NCBI RefSeq assembly: GCF_021117405.1 | Contig: NZ_CP088251.1 | Span: forward strand, 2,976,001 to 3,040,000 | DNA: 64,000 nucleotides | DNA from: Frateuria edaphi | GTDB lineage: Bacteria > Pseudomonadota > Gammaproteobacteria > Xanthomonadales > Rhodanobacteraceae | Direction of reading: 5' to 3' | In this document: in pieces, positions 50,947-59,854 of the stretch | Layout: each line of letters opens with the position of its first letter | Numbering within the stretch: position 1 is the stretch's first letter | Notes under the pieces: generated by a model | Databases searched by the model: none | Seen by the model: only the letters and a program-made list of their open reading frames with translations | What the model was told of the DNA's origin: nothing | Translations under genes and position numbers: made by a program

Positions 50947-50963
50947 CTCCAGCGCGATCGCGT

Positions 50964-51884
50964 TTACGCGTGCGCGAGCGCGAACTCGATCGCCGCGCGG
51001 ACGGCGGCTACCTGGGCCTCGTTGCACTGCTCCGCGGTCGCCTTCGGGCTGTCCGGATAGACCTCGGTGGTGGTCTTGTACGGCGCATCGGTGATGCCGG
51101 CGCACAACCCCAGCTGCCTGAGCGGGTAGCGGATGACCCCCGGCGCTACCACGGGCGAACCGATGATCTCGCCGTTCGCGTCGGCCGGCGCGATGTGCGT
51201 CACCTTGGCCACGGCCGCGATCACCGCCTGCTGGAACGCCGGCTGCGGGTTCACGCTGTCGTCGACCAGGTAGAAGCCATCGGGGATCTCGCCGGGCTCG
51301 AAGGCTTCGCCGTCGCGCGCGGCGAGCGCGGGGCGGAACTCCGACTCGTCCGTATCGGTGGTCTCGTGCAGGTCCACGTGTACCCGCACGCGATCGCGCA
51401 GTGGCGCCACCAGGCGTAGAAGCGCCGCCGATTCCTGCGCCGGGCTGTCCTCGCGGAAAGAACGGTTCGGGTCGATCGCGTGCGCGTTCCAGCGATGGAT
51501 CCGCTCGTAGGCCCACGGGCTGATGCATGGCGCGATGAGCAGGTTGACCTTGCCCTCGTAACTGGCGGCGTGCTGCTCCGCGAAGCGCAACGCACCGTGC
51601 ACGCCGCTGGTTTCGTAGCCGTGCACGCCGCCGGTCACCAGCACGCAGGGAAGATCGTCGCGCCAGTTGCGGTTGCGGATCGCGAACAACGGGTAGCTGT
51701 CGGGCGGATAGTCCAGGCTGCCGTACTGTTCGACGTCCAGCCGCGAACGCAGGCGATCAATCACGGCCAGCACATCGGCCTCGTAGCTGCGCTGGCGGGC
51801 CTGGCGCGACAACCACGCGGCCACTTCCGCCGGTCCCCAGGGAACACCGGGCGTGCCGATCGGGTAGGGGGCCTGGTTCGTCAT
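50964..51884 (-). CDS. M14-family metallocarboxypeptidase
   Basis: A 306-residue zinc carboxypeptidase/succinylglutamate-desuccinylase-like protein. The first metal motif is GGVHGYETSG (H-x2-E) and a later His/Glu motif is HVDLHETTDTDES; DPNRSF supplies the substrate-binding Asn-Arg. There is no signal peptide, so it is cytoplasmic. It is followed by the DUF3052-like gene. Substrate is unknown. Confidence 0.87.
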   Translation of the reverse strand: MTNQAPYPIGTPGVPWGPAEVAAWLSRQARQRSYEADVLAVIDRLRSRLDVEQYGSLDYPPDSYPLFAIRNRNWRDDLPCVLVTGGVHGYETSGVHGALRFAEQHAASYEGKVNLLIAPCISPWAYERIHRWNAHAIDPNRSFREDSPAQESAALLRLVAPLRDRVRVHVDLHETTDTDESEFRPALAARDGEAFEPGEIPDGFYLVDDSVNPQPAFQQAVIAAVAKVTHIAPADANGEIIGSPVVAPGVIRYPLRQLGLCAGITDAPYKTTTEVYPDSPKATAEQCNEAQVAAVRAAIEFALAHA

Positions 51885-52156
51885 CGCGTCGCTCGCTCTG
51901 CCATCGGGAGGGGAGCGAAACACTTTAACACCGCGTGCACACCCCACCGACCGCGACCGGCGCCGGGGCTTGGCCATTCCAGGCTTTCCCACACCGGCAA
52001 ACGGTAGGAGTCACTGGTCGGTTTCTACCAGGCACAGGTGGGGCAGTACCGGTGTGCGATGCGCCCCTGTCTTTACGTGACCGTGGTCGACTGGCGACCT
52101 CGCGTTAACCGCGCAACCGCTAGCGTCGAAGCCCAGCCAGCCACGGGAGCCATGCC

Positions 52157-52315
52157 ATGTCCAAGGGCGACAAGTCCTCCTACACCGACAAGCAGAAGCG
52201 CGAAGCGCACCACATCGAGCAGAGCGAAAAGAAGGAAGGCAAGTCCAAGGAGACTGCCGAGCGCATCGCCTGGGCAACGGTGAACAAGCAGGACGGCGGC
52301 GGCAAGAAGTCCTGA
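52157..52315 (+). CDS. Small Lys-rich stress-type protein
   Basis: A 52-residue, highly charged protein: KGDKSSYTDKQKREAHHIE near the start and AERIAWATVNKQDGGGKKS at the end. This GDKSxYTDKQ...AWATVNK...GGGKKS pattern is a widespread small proteobacterial family often annotated as plasmid stabilization protein, with little functional evidence. CGGGAG is upstream of the ATG. Confidence 0.82.
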   Translation: MSKGDKSSYTDKQKREAHHIEQSEKKEGKSKETAERIAWATVNKQDGGGKKS

Positions 52316-52390
52316 CCGCCGCGTACAAAAAATGAACTTACTACCGCGGGCCCGTCCGACCGGACGAGCCCTGCGGTCGCATCTGGGCGC

Positions 52391-52984
52391 TTACTTGCCC
52401 GCGTTGGCGGGCAGCGGCTCCAGGTTGAAGCTGATCGTGGTGATCTTGCGATCCAGGCCCTGCACCACGCCCGGGGTCAGGTCGTTGGTCATGTTGCCGC
52501 CCAGCACCGAGTCACGATCCAGCAGCAGTCCGCAGTTGTGGCTCTTGTAGACGTCGGCGACGATCGGTTCGGCCTCCTGGCCGATGCGCTGCATGGCCTT
52601 GGAGCGGGTCAGCTGGATGCGCTGGTCGAGTTCGCCTGCCTGGCCGCGGAACGTCTGCACGCGCTGCTGCAGCGCCTCGCCCTGCTGCTTGCGGTCCGCA
52701 TCGCTCAGCGACTGGGCCTTCTGCTGGAAGCTCTTAAGGTCGGTATCGAGCGGCTTGCGCTGGTTTTCCAGCTGGGTCCGCGCCTGCTCCGCCAATTGCC
52801 CCAGCCGCTGGCTCGCCGCCTGGCCTACCTTGGACTGCGCGAAGACCGCCTCGCGCGAGAGCATGCACACCCCCGCGACGGCGTTGCCGCCCAGGTCCGC
52901 GGCATGCGCGGAGGACACGGGAAGGGTCGAAAAGCCGGCCACGGCGACCAGCGAGGCGGCAAGGAACGAACGGGAAAGGTTCAT
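52391..52984 (-). CDS. OmpH/Skp-like periplasmic chaperone
   Basis: A 197-residue protein with a signal peptide (1-28, AHA-A cleavage), an N-terminal AVAGVCMLSREAVFAQSKVGQAA and a long Gln/Lys-rich helical hairpin (about 60-130), the tentacle region of Skp/OmpH. A cysteine pair (C40, C149) may form a disulfide. Such proteins hold unfolded outer-membrane proteins. It is not next to bamA or lpxD, as skp usually is, so it may be an extra paralogue. Confidence 0.85.
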   Translation of the reverse strand: MNLSRSFLAASLVAVAGFSTLPVSSAHAADLGGNAVAGVCMLSREAVFAQSKVGQAASQRLGQLAEQARTQLENQRKPLDTDLKSFQQKAQSLSDADRKQQGEALQQRVQTFRGQAGELDQRIQLTRSKAMQRIGQEAEPIVADVYKSHNCGLLLDRDSVLGGNMTNDLTPGVVQGLDRKITTISFNLEPLPANAGK

Positions 52985-53245
52985 GTCGGGCAGTCCGGTG
53001 TTTGGGTAATGGTCCGTGGACCCCGCGGGCACACGGCAGTTCCCCAGCATAGCGGAGCCGCGTTCGGCCCCGGCATCGGAAAAACCGGTACCCGCGGCGG
53101 GTGCACCCTGCTGTTCAGCGGGGCGAGCCGGGTGCCCGCCGCGACCAACGGCCAGGGCGCGCGGGGCGAGCAGGTAACCGGCGGAAACAGTGAGCGTCTC
53201 TTGCCTGCCTTCTTCCGGTAGGCATGCCGTCGCAGCGTTCGCCTC

Positions 53246-53276
53246 TTGACCTCAAGTCGACTTGAATTGGCACAGT
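53246..53276 (+). promoter_or_regulatory. SoxR-like MerR-family operator and promoter
   Basis: TTGACC (-35, 53246-53251) is followed by the perfect palindrome TCAAGTCGACTTGA (53252-53265), and the -10 position (53271-53276, CACAGT) comes after a 19-bp spacer. This arrangement is that of the soxS promoter of SoxR, with a MerR-type operator inside a long spacer. The -10 is poor, so activation by a MerR-family protein is plausible. It is 40 bp before the methyltransferase gene. Confidence 0.55.
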
Positions 53277-53316
53277 GGGCCACCGCCTCTTGCAGGCCAG
53301 CACCGGGACACGACCC

Positions 53317-54183
53317 ATGCACACCGCACCGCAGCAGCCGGAGGGTGGACAGTCGGCACTCTGGAACGGGCCGGCCGGCCGCGCCTGGGTGGCCCTGCAG
53401 GAGGTTCTCGACCGGATGTTCGAGCCGTTCGCGCAGGTCCTTCTGGAAGCCGCCGCGCGCGAACCGGTGCGGCAGGTGCTCGACGTCGGCTGCGGCGCGG
53501 GTGGTACGACGCTGGCGCTGGCCGACTCCCTGGGATCACGCGGAGGATGCCTTGGCATCGACGTCTCCGAACCCTTGGTCGCCCTGGCCCGCGCGCGGGT
53601 CCGCGACGCCGGGACGCCAGTCCGTTTCATCTGCGCCGACGCCCAGACCCACGCGTTCGCGCCGGAGCGCTTCGATCTGGTCGTCTCGCGCTTTGGCGTC
53701 ATGTTCTTCGGCGACCCGGTCGGTGCCTTCTCGAACCTGCGCCGCGCGGCGCGCGACGGCGCGGCCCTGCGCTTCGTCGCCTGGCGCAGCCCCTTGGAGA
53801 ACCCCTTCATGACCGCCGCCGAACGCGCCGTGGCACAGCTGCTTCCGCCATCGGCCGCGCCTGCGCCAAACGCGCCCGGCCAGTTCGCTTTCGCGGACGG
53901 CGCGCGGGTGCATGCGATCCTGGTGCAGAGCGGCTGGATCGATGTCGAAATCCGCCGCCTCGATCGCGATTGCACTTTCGCCGAACGGGACCTTCTCCCC
54001 TATCTCACGCAGATGGGCCCGCTCGGTCGCGCCCTGCCCGGGCTGGAGGCATCCACGCGGGCGCGCGTCATCGAGGCAGCCCGCGCCGCTGTCGAGCCGT
54101 ACGTGCACGGGCCCGACGTGCGCTTTACCGCCGTCTGCTGGCAGGTCGACGCACGCGCATCTTCCGTTCGCAAGCTCACCTGA
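53317..54183 (+). CDS. SAM-dependent methyltransferase (class I)
   Basis: A 288-residue methyltransferase. SAM motif I is VLDVGCGAGGTTLALA (residues 53-68), motif II is GIDVSEP, and FDLVVSRFGVMFF is motif IV. The N-terminal region contains LWNGPAGRAWV, a UbiE/CoxMG-like lead. Substrate unknown; in some relatives small molecules or antibiotics. The SoxR-like promoter upstream suggests induction by a MerR-type regulator. Confidence 0.85.
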   Translation: MHTAPQQPEGGQSALWNGPAGRAWVALQEVLDRMFEPFAQVLLEAAAREPVRQVLDVGCGAGGTTLALADSLGSRGGCLGIDVSEPLVALARARVRDAGTPVRFICADAQTHAFAPERFDLVVSRFGVMFFGDPVGAFSNLRRAARDGAALRFVAWRSPLENPFMTAAERAVAQLLPPSAAPAPNAPGQFAFADGARVHAILVQSGWIDVEIRRLDRDCTFAERDLLPYLTQMGPLGRALPGLEASTRARVIEAARAAVEPYVHGPDVRFTAVCWQVDARASSVRKLT

Positions 54184-54348
54184 CGGGTCCTGCTCCATCC
54201 GCGCGTCAGGAACCCTTGCCGCGTCAGCGCCACCGTTTGGGTCGAAGCGATGCCGGCCGGTTGCTCCCCGACACCCGGCTTTCTTGCGGATGTCGGAGCC
54301 CACTATGCTCGCGTTGCACGGCGCGGGGGCGCCGACAAGGGGATCATC

Positions 54349-55245
54349 ATGACGACTCGTTCCAAGGGACCGGGAGCCGGCTTTGGCTGGCTGACGCGGG
54401 GCATCGATGTGGCACGCCGCCACCCGCGGCCGCTGCTGGGTGGTGCCGGCCTGCTGCTGGTGGCCTGCCTGCTGCCTTCGCTGGCCACGCTGCCGTTCCA
54501 GTTTCATGCCATGCAGCCCGGCGCGCAGCCCAACCCGGTCGTGTTCGGCGGCCTGATGTTGTTCTCGATGCTGCTGGGCCTGCTGGTGGTGCCGCTATAT
54601 GCCGGATACCTGCAGGTGATCGATGCCGCCGAGCGCGGGCAGCGGCCCCGCGCGCGCGACATCTTCAAACCCTACGCGCAAGGCCAGGCGCCGCGGCTGA
54701 TCGGCTATGCGCTGGTACTGATGGTGGTCTTCGTTGCGCTGTTTGCGCTGGTGCTGCTGGCGGCGGGCGGTGGCCTCGTGGGCTGGTACATGCAGGCGAT
54801 AGCCGCACAGGCCAATCACCTGCCACCGCCGGGCTTGCCGGCCGGCTTCATGAGCACTTTCGCGCTGCTCATGGTGCTCTGGCTGTTCCTGATGGGTTTC
54901 TACGCGATCAGCCTCGGCCAGGTCTCGCTGGGCAACCGCAGCGTGCTCGGATCGATCGGCGACGGGGTGACGGGCGCGCTCAAGAACGTGCTGCCGCTGC
55001 TGGTGTTCGCGTTGAGCCTGACGCTGGTCTGGATCGTGGCGACGATCGCCCTCGTGCTGCTGGTGCTGGTGGTGGGGTTGCTCGCCAAGCTTGTCGGCAT
55101 GTGGCTGGTGTTCGTCCTGGCCATTCCGCTCTACATCCTGATGGTGCTGGCGATGTACGCGGTCATGTTCGGCGTGATGTATCACCTCTGGCGCGACGTC
55201 TGCGGCGATGATGCCGCCGCCGGGCTGGCGCCGGCAGCCATCTGA
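54349..55245 (+). CDS. BPSS1780-like polytopic membrane protein
   Basis: A 298-residue protein with six hydrophobic helices or long segments (about 32-50, 67-95, 116-140, 165-190, 218-240, 252-280). The soluble segment VIDAAERGQRPRARDIFKPY between helices is typical of BPSS1780/DUF4013-related proteins of unknown function. AAGGGG precedes the ATG. A strong terminator follows at 55269. Confidence 0.78.
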   Translation: MTTRSKGPGAGFGWLTRGIDVARRHPRPLLGGAGLLLVACLLPSLATLPFQFHAMQPGAQPNPVVFGGLMLFSMLLGLLVVPLYAGYLQVIDAAERGQRPRARDIFKPYAQGQAPRLIGYALVLMVVFVALFALVLLAAGGGLVGWYMQAIAAQANHLPPPGLPAGFMSTFALLMVLWLFLMGFYAISLGQVSLGNRSVLGSIGDGVTGALKNVLPLLVFALSLTLVWIVATIALVLLVLVVGLLAKLVGMWLVFVLAIPLYILMVLAMYAVMFGVMYHLWRDVCGDDAAAGLAPAAI

Positions 55246-55268
55246 CGAAGCGATCGCGCATGCAGCAG

Positions 55269-55298
55269 GAAGGCGGCCCTTGGCCGCCTTCTTTTTTT
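55269..55298 (+). terminator. Intrinsic terminator of the membrane protein gene
   Basis: GAAGGCGGCC / GGCCGCCTTC (10 bp, perfect), loop CTT, then seven T. It begins 24 bp after the stop codon at 55245. Confidence 0.9.
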
Positions 55299-55324
55299 GT
55301 GACTCCCGGACGACGCTGCGGCGT

Positions 55325-55747
55325 TTACTGGAACGTCTGGCCCGCGTGCCTGAGCCATCCCGCCACGTGGCGGCCCGACGGATCGCGATGCGTCCAGTGC
55401 ACCACGCCGCCCTTGGGATTGGACTGGTACTCGCCGTAGTACTCGACCGTGTCGCCCACTTCCAGGCCGGTCACGCGAGGCGCCAGGTCGATGTTGTGCG
55501 CAACCAGCAGGGTCTGGCCCGAAGGCAACCGCAGGATGAAACGCTGGTGCCGGCTGCCGTCCTCGTCGTCGGGAAGGATCCGCGTGACGGTGCCGCTCCC
55601 GCGCACCTGCGTGTCGTCGGCGACAACGCCCTGCTGGCCCTCGGCCGATGGTGCGACGGTGACCGCCCGGTCCGTTCCGCCGTCGAAACGCTGGTAGCCC
55701 GCGACTGCGACCACCACCAGCGCCAGCACGCCCAACAGCTTCCTCAT
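55325..55747 (-). CDS. DUF3465 exported protein
   Basis: A 140-residue protein with a hydrophobic N-terminal anchor or signal (1-17) and the DUF3465 core: VTRILPDDEDGSRHQRFIL, LLVAHNIDLAPRV, VEYYGEYQSNPKGG and HWTHRDPSGRHVAGW. The pattern (small OB-like beta-barrel) occurs widely in gammaproteobacteria and its role is unknown. It is convergent with the membrane protein gene. Confidence 0.88.
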   Translation of the reverse strand: MRKLLGVLALVVVAVAGYQRFDGGTDRAVTVAPSAEGQQGVVADDTQVRGSGTVTRILPDDEDGSRHQRFILRLPSGQTLLVAHNIDLAPRVTGLEVGDTVEYYGEYQSNPKGGVVHWTHRDPSGRHVAGWLRHAGQTFQ

Positions 55748-55806
55748 CGATGCCGCCCCTTTCGTTGCTTCCATCGTCTGGGCGATCGCGAGCCCGGGAC
55801 CCCGCG

Positions 55807-56325
55807 CTACATCTGTTCCATCGGCAACACGCGCCGGCGGGTGCGCTCGCGCAGCGAACATTCACGCAACGTGTCGGCCATGGCCTCCAGACCCGCGATG
55901 CCATAGAGATCGACCACGGGCATCTCCGGGTCGGAGGAGTGCAGCTGCACCCTGCAAAGCCCGACAAGGCGCATGCCGAGCGGCTTGATGACGTCGAAAT
56001 GGTCCACGCGGAACAGCTCCACGTTGTCCTGCGCCTTGGAGAGCAGCCCGCGCTCGACCCGCACCCGCTGGGTGGTGATGGTGAAAGTCAGGCTGAGGCT
56101 GCGCACCCAGTAGAACAACAGGGCGACGCCGAGCGTGCAGACCGCCACGACGTACTGCCCGAAGGTGTAGATCACCTTGGGGTGGCCGCTGAACAATGTC
56201 TGCTCCTCGCTGGCCTCGTGTGCCGCGACGTAGGCATCCAGATCCGTGCCGCAATAGCGGCATTTGCGCGCCGCCGCCTGGATCAGCTCGGCACACGCCG
56301 GGCAGCGCTTCAGTTCTTCGCTCAT
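55807..56325 (-). CDS. Zinc-ribbon plus PH-like membrane protein
   Basis: A 172-residue protein with an N-terminal four-cysteine zinc ribbon (CPACAEL, CRYCGTD; residues 8-28), a hydrophobic hairpin or segment (about 53-72) and a C-terminal bacterial PH-like domain (SLTFTITTQRVRVERGLL, VELFRVDHFDVI). The ribbon probably binds Zn and the PH-like part is membrane-proximal in the cytosol. Function unknown. Confidence 0.78.
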   Translation of the reverse strand: MSEELKRCPACAELIQAAARKCRYCGTDLDAYVAAHEASEEQTLFSGHPKVIYTFGQYVVAVCTLGVALLFYWVRSLSLTFTITTQRVRVERGLLSKAQDNVELFRVDHFDVIKPLGMRLVGLCRVQLHSSDPEMPVVDLYGIAGLEAMADTLRECSLRERTRRRVLPMEQM

Positions 56326-56495
56326 GAGCCAGTTTCCCGTTGGACCGTCGCGGTCGCCGGGGCGATGTTAGCGCTGATCACGCGCGGAGCGACGCGCCGG
56401 AGAAAAGTCCGGCGCGCGTCTGGCCGGTCGGTCCCGCCGGGATCGGAGTCCATGGGATTCCGTCCCGGCGGATCGTGCTGCCATCGGTTCGCGCG

Positions 56496-56996
56496 TTATT
56501 GCGCCAGGTAGGCGCGCACCCGCGGTTCGTTGAGGAGCTTCATCACGCTCTCGGCAATGCAGCCGTTGAGGTCCTGCGCAAGGAGGCCGCTGGTGTGGGG
56601 CACCGTCATCGTGACCACTTCGCCGTTGCCCAGACGCGCCTCGAAGCTCAGGTGGCTGTTCCAGTGGAAGCCCGCGTATTTGCTGAGCAGCGAATTGACC
56701 TTCAGCTCGATGGACTTGGCGGAACCGTCGGCGGGAATCGAGGCCTTCGCGATTTCCTTGGTCGTCTGCTGCACCATGACCTCGGTGATCGAGTGCAGGT
56801 CCGAGCTCAGCTTGGAACCGCTGTACGAATAGACGATCACCGGTCCGGTCTGCGACTGGGCATTGGTCACGTGGACCTCGCCGTGCACGGGCATGGGAGC
56901 AATAAGGCCATCGCGCAGCGGGTATTCCGTGGGCGTGAACTTCACGGTGCCGCAGCCGGACAGGAGCAGGAGGGCCAAAAGCAACAGGTAACGCAT
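56496..56996 (-). CDS. Lipoprotein of unknown function
   Basis: A 166-residue protein with a leucine-rich lipoprotein signal and lipobox LLLSGC-G (residue 15). The mature part has Val/Thr/Ser-rich beta strands (EVHVTNAQS, VIVYSYSGSKL, VVTMTVPHTS) and a C-terminal helix. It has a YajG/LPS-assembly-like look, with no firm family call. It is followed, in the same orientation, by no gene until 56325. Confidence 0.76.
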   Translation of the reverse strand: MRYLLLLALLLLSGCGTVKFTPTEYPLRDGLIAPMPVHGEVHVTNAQSQTGPVIVYSYSGSKLSSDLHSITEVMVQQTTKEIAKASIPADGSAKSIELKVNSLLSKYAGFHWNSHLSFEARLGNGEVVTMTVPHTSGLLAQDLNGCIAESVMKLLNEPRVRAYLAQ

Positions 56997-57144
56997 GGTT
57001 TTCCCCAGTTTGATGTGAGCTTGCGGTGCTATGCCCGCTTGGCGTTCTGCCGCCCGCGCCTAGTTCGGCGCGGACGGCACCGCAATGGAGCCCGCGGTGA
57101 CATGGCCCGCGCGGGCACCTTGTTTCGTTTCCTACGCTTTCCGC

Positions 57145-57960
57145 CTAGCGGCTGGCGAGGGTCGCGTCTTCCACCGGCAGCGAATACACGGTGCTCCACT
57201 GCGGCTGGCCGGTGGCGAAGCCGATCCGGCCGGCGCCCGCGTCGAAGCCGTAGCCGTTGAGCGGGATCTCGGTGCGTGGCGTCACGAACGACGAGCGCAG
57301 CACCTTCTTCTGCATGGGATGGAAGGTACCGGCGACGTCGGTGGCGAACGTCGTCGCCGTCCACGCAAAGCCTTCGCGGACATCGGCCGACAGGCGTTCC
57401 ACCTGCGAGGGCTCGAGCCCCTTGGCCAGCTGCTCGGTGGTGTAGACGTCCGGCGCCTCGTACACGTACTTGCGCGACCACGCCTTGCTGCCCTGCTTGC
57501 CCTGCACATGCAGCAGCGCGGCAAAGCGCACATGCGTCTCGTCGACCTTCTCCACCAGCAGCATCGGCGAAACCACGGGCGCGCCCGCGCCGCCATCGAA
57601 GGACAGGCCCTGGATGCCGGATGCGGCATCGGCAAACAGGCGATTGGCGTCGACCGGGAGCTTGCCCTGCAACGCGGTCACATCATGCGCGGTCTGCTTC
57701 TTGATGGCCGCGACGTTCGCCGCCACGCCCAAGGGACCGAGCAACAGACCGACCGCCACACCACCACCGCCCTGGTTCTGCATGTAAAGGATCGTGTGGC
57801 CGGCATCGAGGAAGCCGTGCATGTGATCCAGTTCCACCGGATAGGGCCCCTTCGCGAACGCGTGTCCCATACCCAATCCCTGTGCCGGCTGGTAGGGCTG
57901 CAACGTCACGCAGCCGGCCAGCGTGGCGAGGCAAAGCCCCACCCCCATCTTCTTCAACAT
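57145..57960 (-). CDS. Lipoprotein of unknown function
   Basis: A 271-residue protein with a lipobox signal (LATLAGC-V at residue 17). The mature part has a hydrophobic glycine-rich stretch (GGVAVGLLLGPLGVAANVAA, about 65-90) that may insert into a membrane, then a soluble alpha/beta region. No family is recognised. A weak SD-like AGGGGG lies about seven bases before the ATG. Another lipoprotein gene (56496-56996) is next on the same strand. Confidence 0.75.
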   Translation of the reverse strand: MLKKMGVGLCLATLAGCVTLQPYQPAQGLGMGHAFAKGPYPVELDHMHGFLDAGHTILYMQNQGGGGVAVGLLLGPLGVAANVAAIKKQTAHDVTALQGKLPVDANRLFADAASGIQGLSFDGGAGAPVVSPMLLVEKVDETHVRFAALLHVQGKQGSKAWSRKYVYEAPDVYTTEQLAKGLEPSQVERLSADVREGFAWTATTFATDVAGTFHPMQKKVLRSSFVTPRTEIPLNGYGFDAGAGRIGFATGQPQWSTVYSLPVEDATLASR

Positions 57961-58115
57961 CTCCTGCCCCCTGTCAAAATCCGTTTGTCTGCGGCGCTTC
58001 CGTTGCGGAAGCACCGTCGTGCATCGTGCCGCCGCCGATCGTTCTACGCAACGCCTTCACGCCGATACGGTGCAACCTGAGCTGCCCTGGTCCTTGCGTC
58101 CTTACGCTGCCCGTC

Positions 58116-58364
58116 ATGCTCCAACTCAACCCGCCATTGCCGCTGGACACGCCCAAGGGCGAAGGTCTTGCCCACATCCTGATCGACTACGGTCCCGAGT
58201 CCGACCTTTACTGGACGGTATTCATCAACGCCACCGGCGAGATCTGGACGTTTGCCAACCGGGACGTTCGCGCCAGCAAGAACATCACGCTGGGCCGCAC
58301 CCATCCGCAATCGCCCAAAGGGGAACCGCGCGCCACGGTGCCCGTGCGCCCGATCGCGGGATGA
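58116..58364 (+). CDS. Small conserved protein of unknown function
   Basis: An 82-residue soluble protein with IDYGPESDLYWTVFINATGEIWTFANRDVRAS, a beta-hairpin-rich pattern, and a Pro/Arg-rich tail. The sequence looks like a small single-domain fold; the family is not named here. A ribosome-binding site is not obvious. Confidence 0.55.
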   Translation: MLQLNPPLPLDTPKGEGLAHILIDYGPESDLYWTVFINATGEIWTFANRDVRASKNITLGRTHPQSPKGEPRATVPVRPIAG

Positions 58365-58452
58365 CTCAAGCGGAACGCGGGATGTTCGCAGTCGCCCGGC
58401 CTGCACGGGCGTCGACCGCGTTACCACGGTGCTCCGCCGACCCGCCGCGAAC

Positions 58453-59706
58453 TCACGGGGGTGGCGAACCCGTCGTCCCCTGTTCCGGGCGATCTTCACC
58501 AGTATGGAGCTCAAGCGAGCTGGCGCCCGTGTTCACCATCGGCACGAAGTTGTCGTCCGGGGTCACTTCGCGCTTGCGGTGGACGAAGCGATGGAACGCA
58601 TAAGCGGCCAGCGTTCCATCGAGGATGGCGAACCAGACGAACAGCAGCTTCGGCCCGAGGAGGCTCATGAGCGAACCGGCCAGCAAGGGCCCGAGCGCCG
58701 AGCCGATCCCGTTGACCAGCAGCACCGTGCTGGATGCCGTCAGCAGCTCGTCGCGGTGGACGTAATCGACCAGGTGCGCCACGGCGATCGGATACAAGGT
58801 GAGGCTCATGCCGCCGAAGGCGAAGATCACGACCATCGCCGCCACGCCCCCGGGGTTGGACAGCAACAGGTTGGTCAGCGCCGCCAGAGCGGCCACCGCG
58901 CTGATCAGCGAGAGCGCCAGGCGTCGGTCGATGCGATCGGAAAAGCGCCCCAGCGGCCATTGCAGCACCACGCCGCCGGCAATGCCCACGCTCACGTAGG
59001 TGCCGATGCCCGCGGGGGCCAAACCACGGGCCGCGGCGTACACCGGCAACAAGCCCCAGAACGCGCCCAGCGCGAGGCCGGACAGTAGCGCGCTGACCAG
59101 CGCGGTAGGCGCCAACCGGAACAGGTGCCCGATCCGCACCCGGGGCACTGAGCGGATGTGCGGCTGCGGCTGGCGGCTCGTCACCACCGGCAGGCTGGCC
59201 GCGCAGAACAGGATCGCCACCACGCAGAACAGCACGAACCCGTCGCCCTGGATGCGCAGGAGCTGCTGCGCGGCGGCGCTCGCGCCCAGGTTCACCATCA
59301 TGTAGATGGCGAACACCGAGCTGCGGTGCGCCGGATCGGCCGACACGTTCAACCAGCTCTCGATGATCGCGTACAGGCCCACCAGCAGCAGCCCCTGCAG
59401 CACGCGAAGCACCACCCACACGCCGTACGCCGGATCGAGCGCCTGCACCAGCACCACCAGCGTCACCAGCGCCGTGCAGAACGCGAAGGTGCGGATGTGA
59501 CCGATGCGGTGGGTAAGCCGCGGCACTGTGTAGGTGCCGACCAGGAATCCGGAGTAATAGGCCGACGTGAGCACGCCGATCATCGCCACCGAAAAGCCGA
59601 GCGTCCGTCCCTCCAGCGCGATATGCGAATGAAGCAGTCCGACGCCCATCAGCAGGAACACGGTGCTCAACAGCAGCGGCGTGGAGGTGCGAAGGCTGGT
59701 CAGCAT
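58453..59706 (-). CDS. MFS transporter
   Basis: A 417-residue protein with 12 predicted helices. The cytosolic loop between helices 2 and 3 (RLTHRIGHIRTF) carries the MFS A-motif-like basic cluster, and PLGRFSDRIDRR is the equivalent in the second half. This is the YcaD/UMF2-like group (STVFLLMGVGLLHSHIAL at the start). The C-terminus is hydrophilic and acidic. Substrate unknown. The ATG at 59706 is used; 59736 is alternative. Confidence 0.85.
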   Translation of the reverse strand: MLTSLRTSTPLLLSTVFLLMGVGLLHSHIALEGRTLGFSVAMIGVLTSAYYSGFLVGTYTVPRLTHRIGHIRTFAFCTALVTLVVLVQALDPAYGVWVVLRVLQGLLLVGLYAIIESWLNVSADPAHRSSVFAIYMMVNLGASAAAQQLLRIQGDGFVLFCVVAILFCAASLPVVTSRQPQPHIRSVPRVRIGHLFRLAPTALVSALLSGLALGAFWGLLPVYAAARGLAPAGIGTYVSVGIAGGVVLQWPLGRFSDRIDRRLALSLISAVAALAALTNLLLSNPGGVAAMVVIFAFGGMSLTLYPIAVAHLVDYVHRDELLTASSTVLLVNGIGSALGPLLAGSLMSLLGPKLLFVWFAILDGTLAAYAFHRFVHRKREVTPDDNFVPMVNTGASSLELHTGEDRPEQGTTGSPPP

Positions 59707-59854
59707 GGATGGGCGGCGAGGCGGGCGAAAAGGCATCCTACCGCTCCGGCCTGCCGCGCTCCGTGACGGGCCGCGACGCACGCCGGCCCCCGCCACCGCT
59801 CGAGGCTGCGGACGCTGCGCGGCATATGCATGGCGCAGCCTCCGGGGGTCCAAC

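Noticed and set aside
38986-53000. Idea that the 39-53 kb region is a horizontally acquired island
   Set aside because: GC content and codon use appear like the rest, and no tRNA-flanked repeats, integrase or transposase genes are present.
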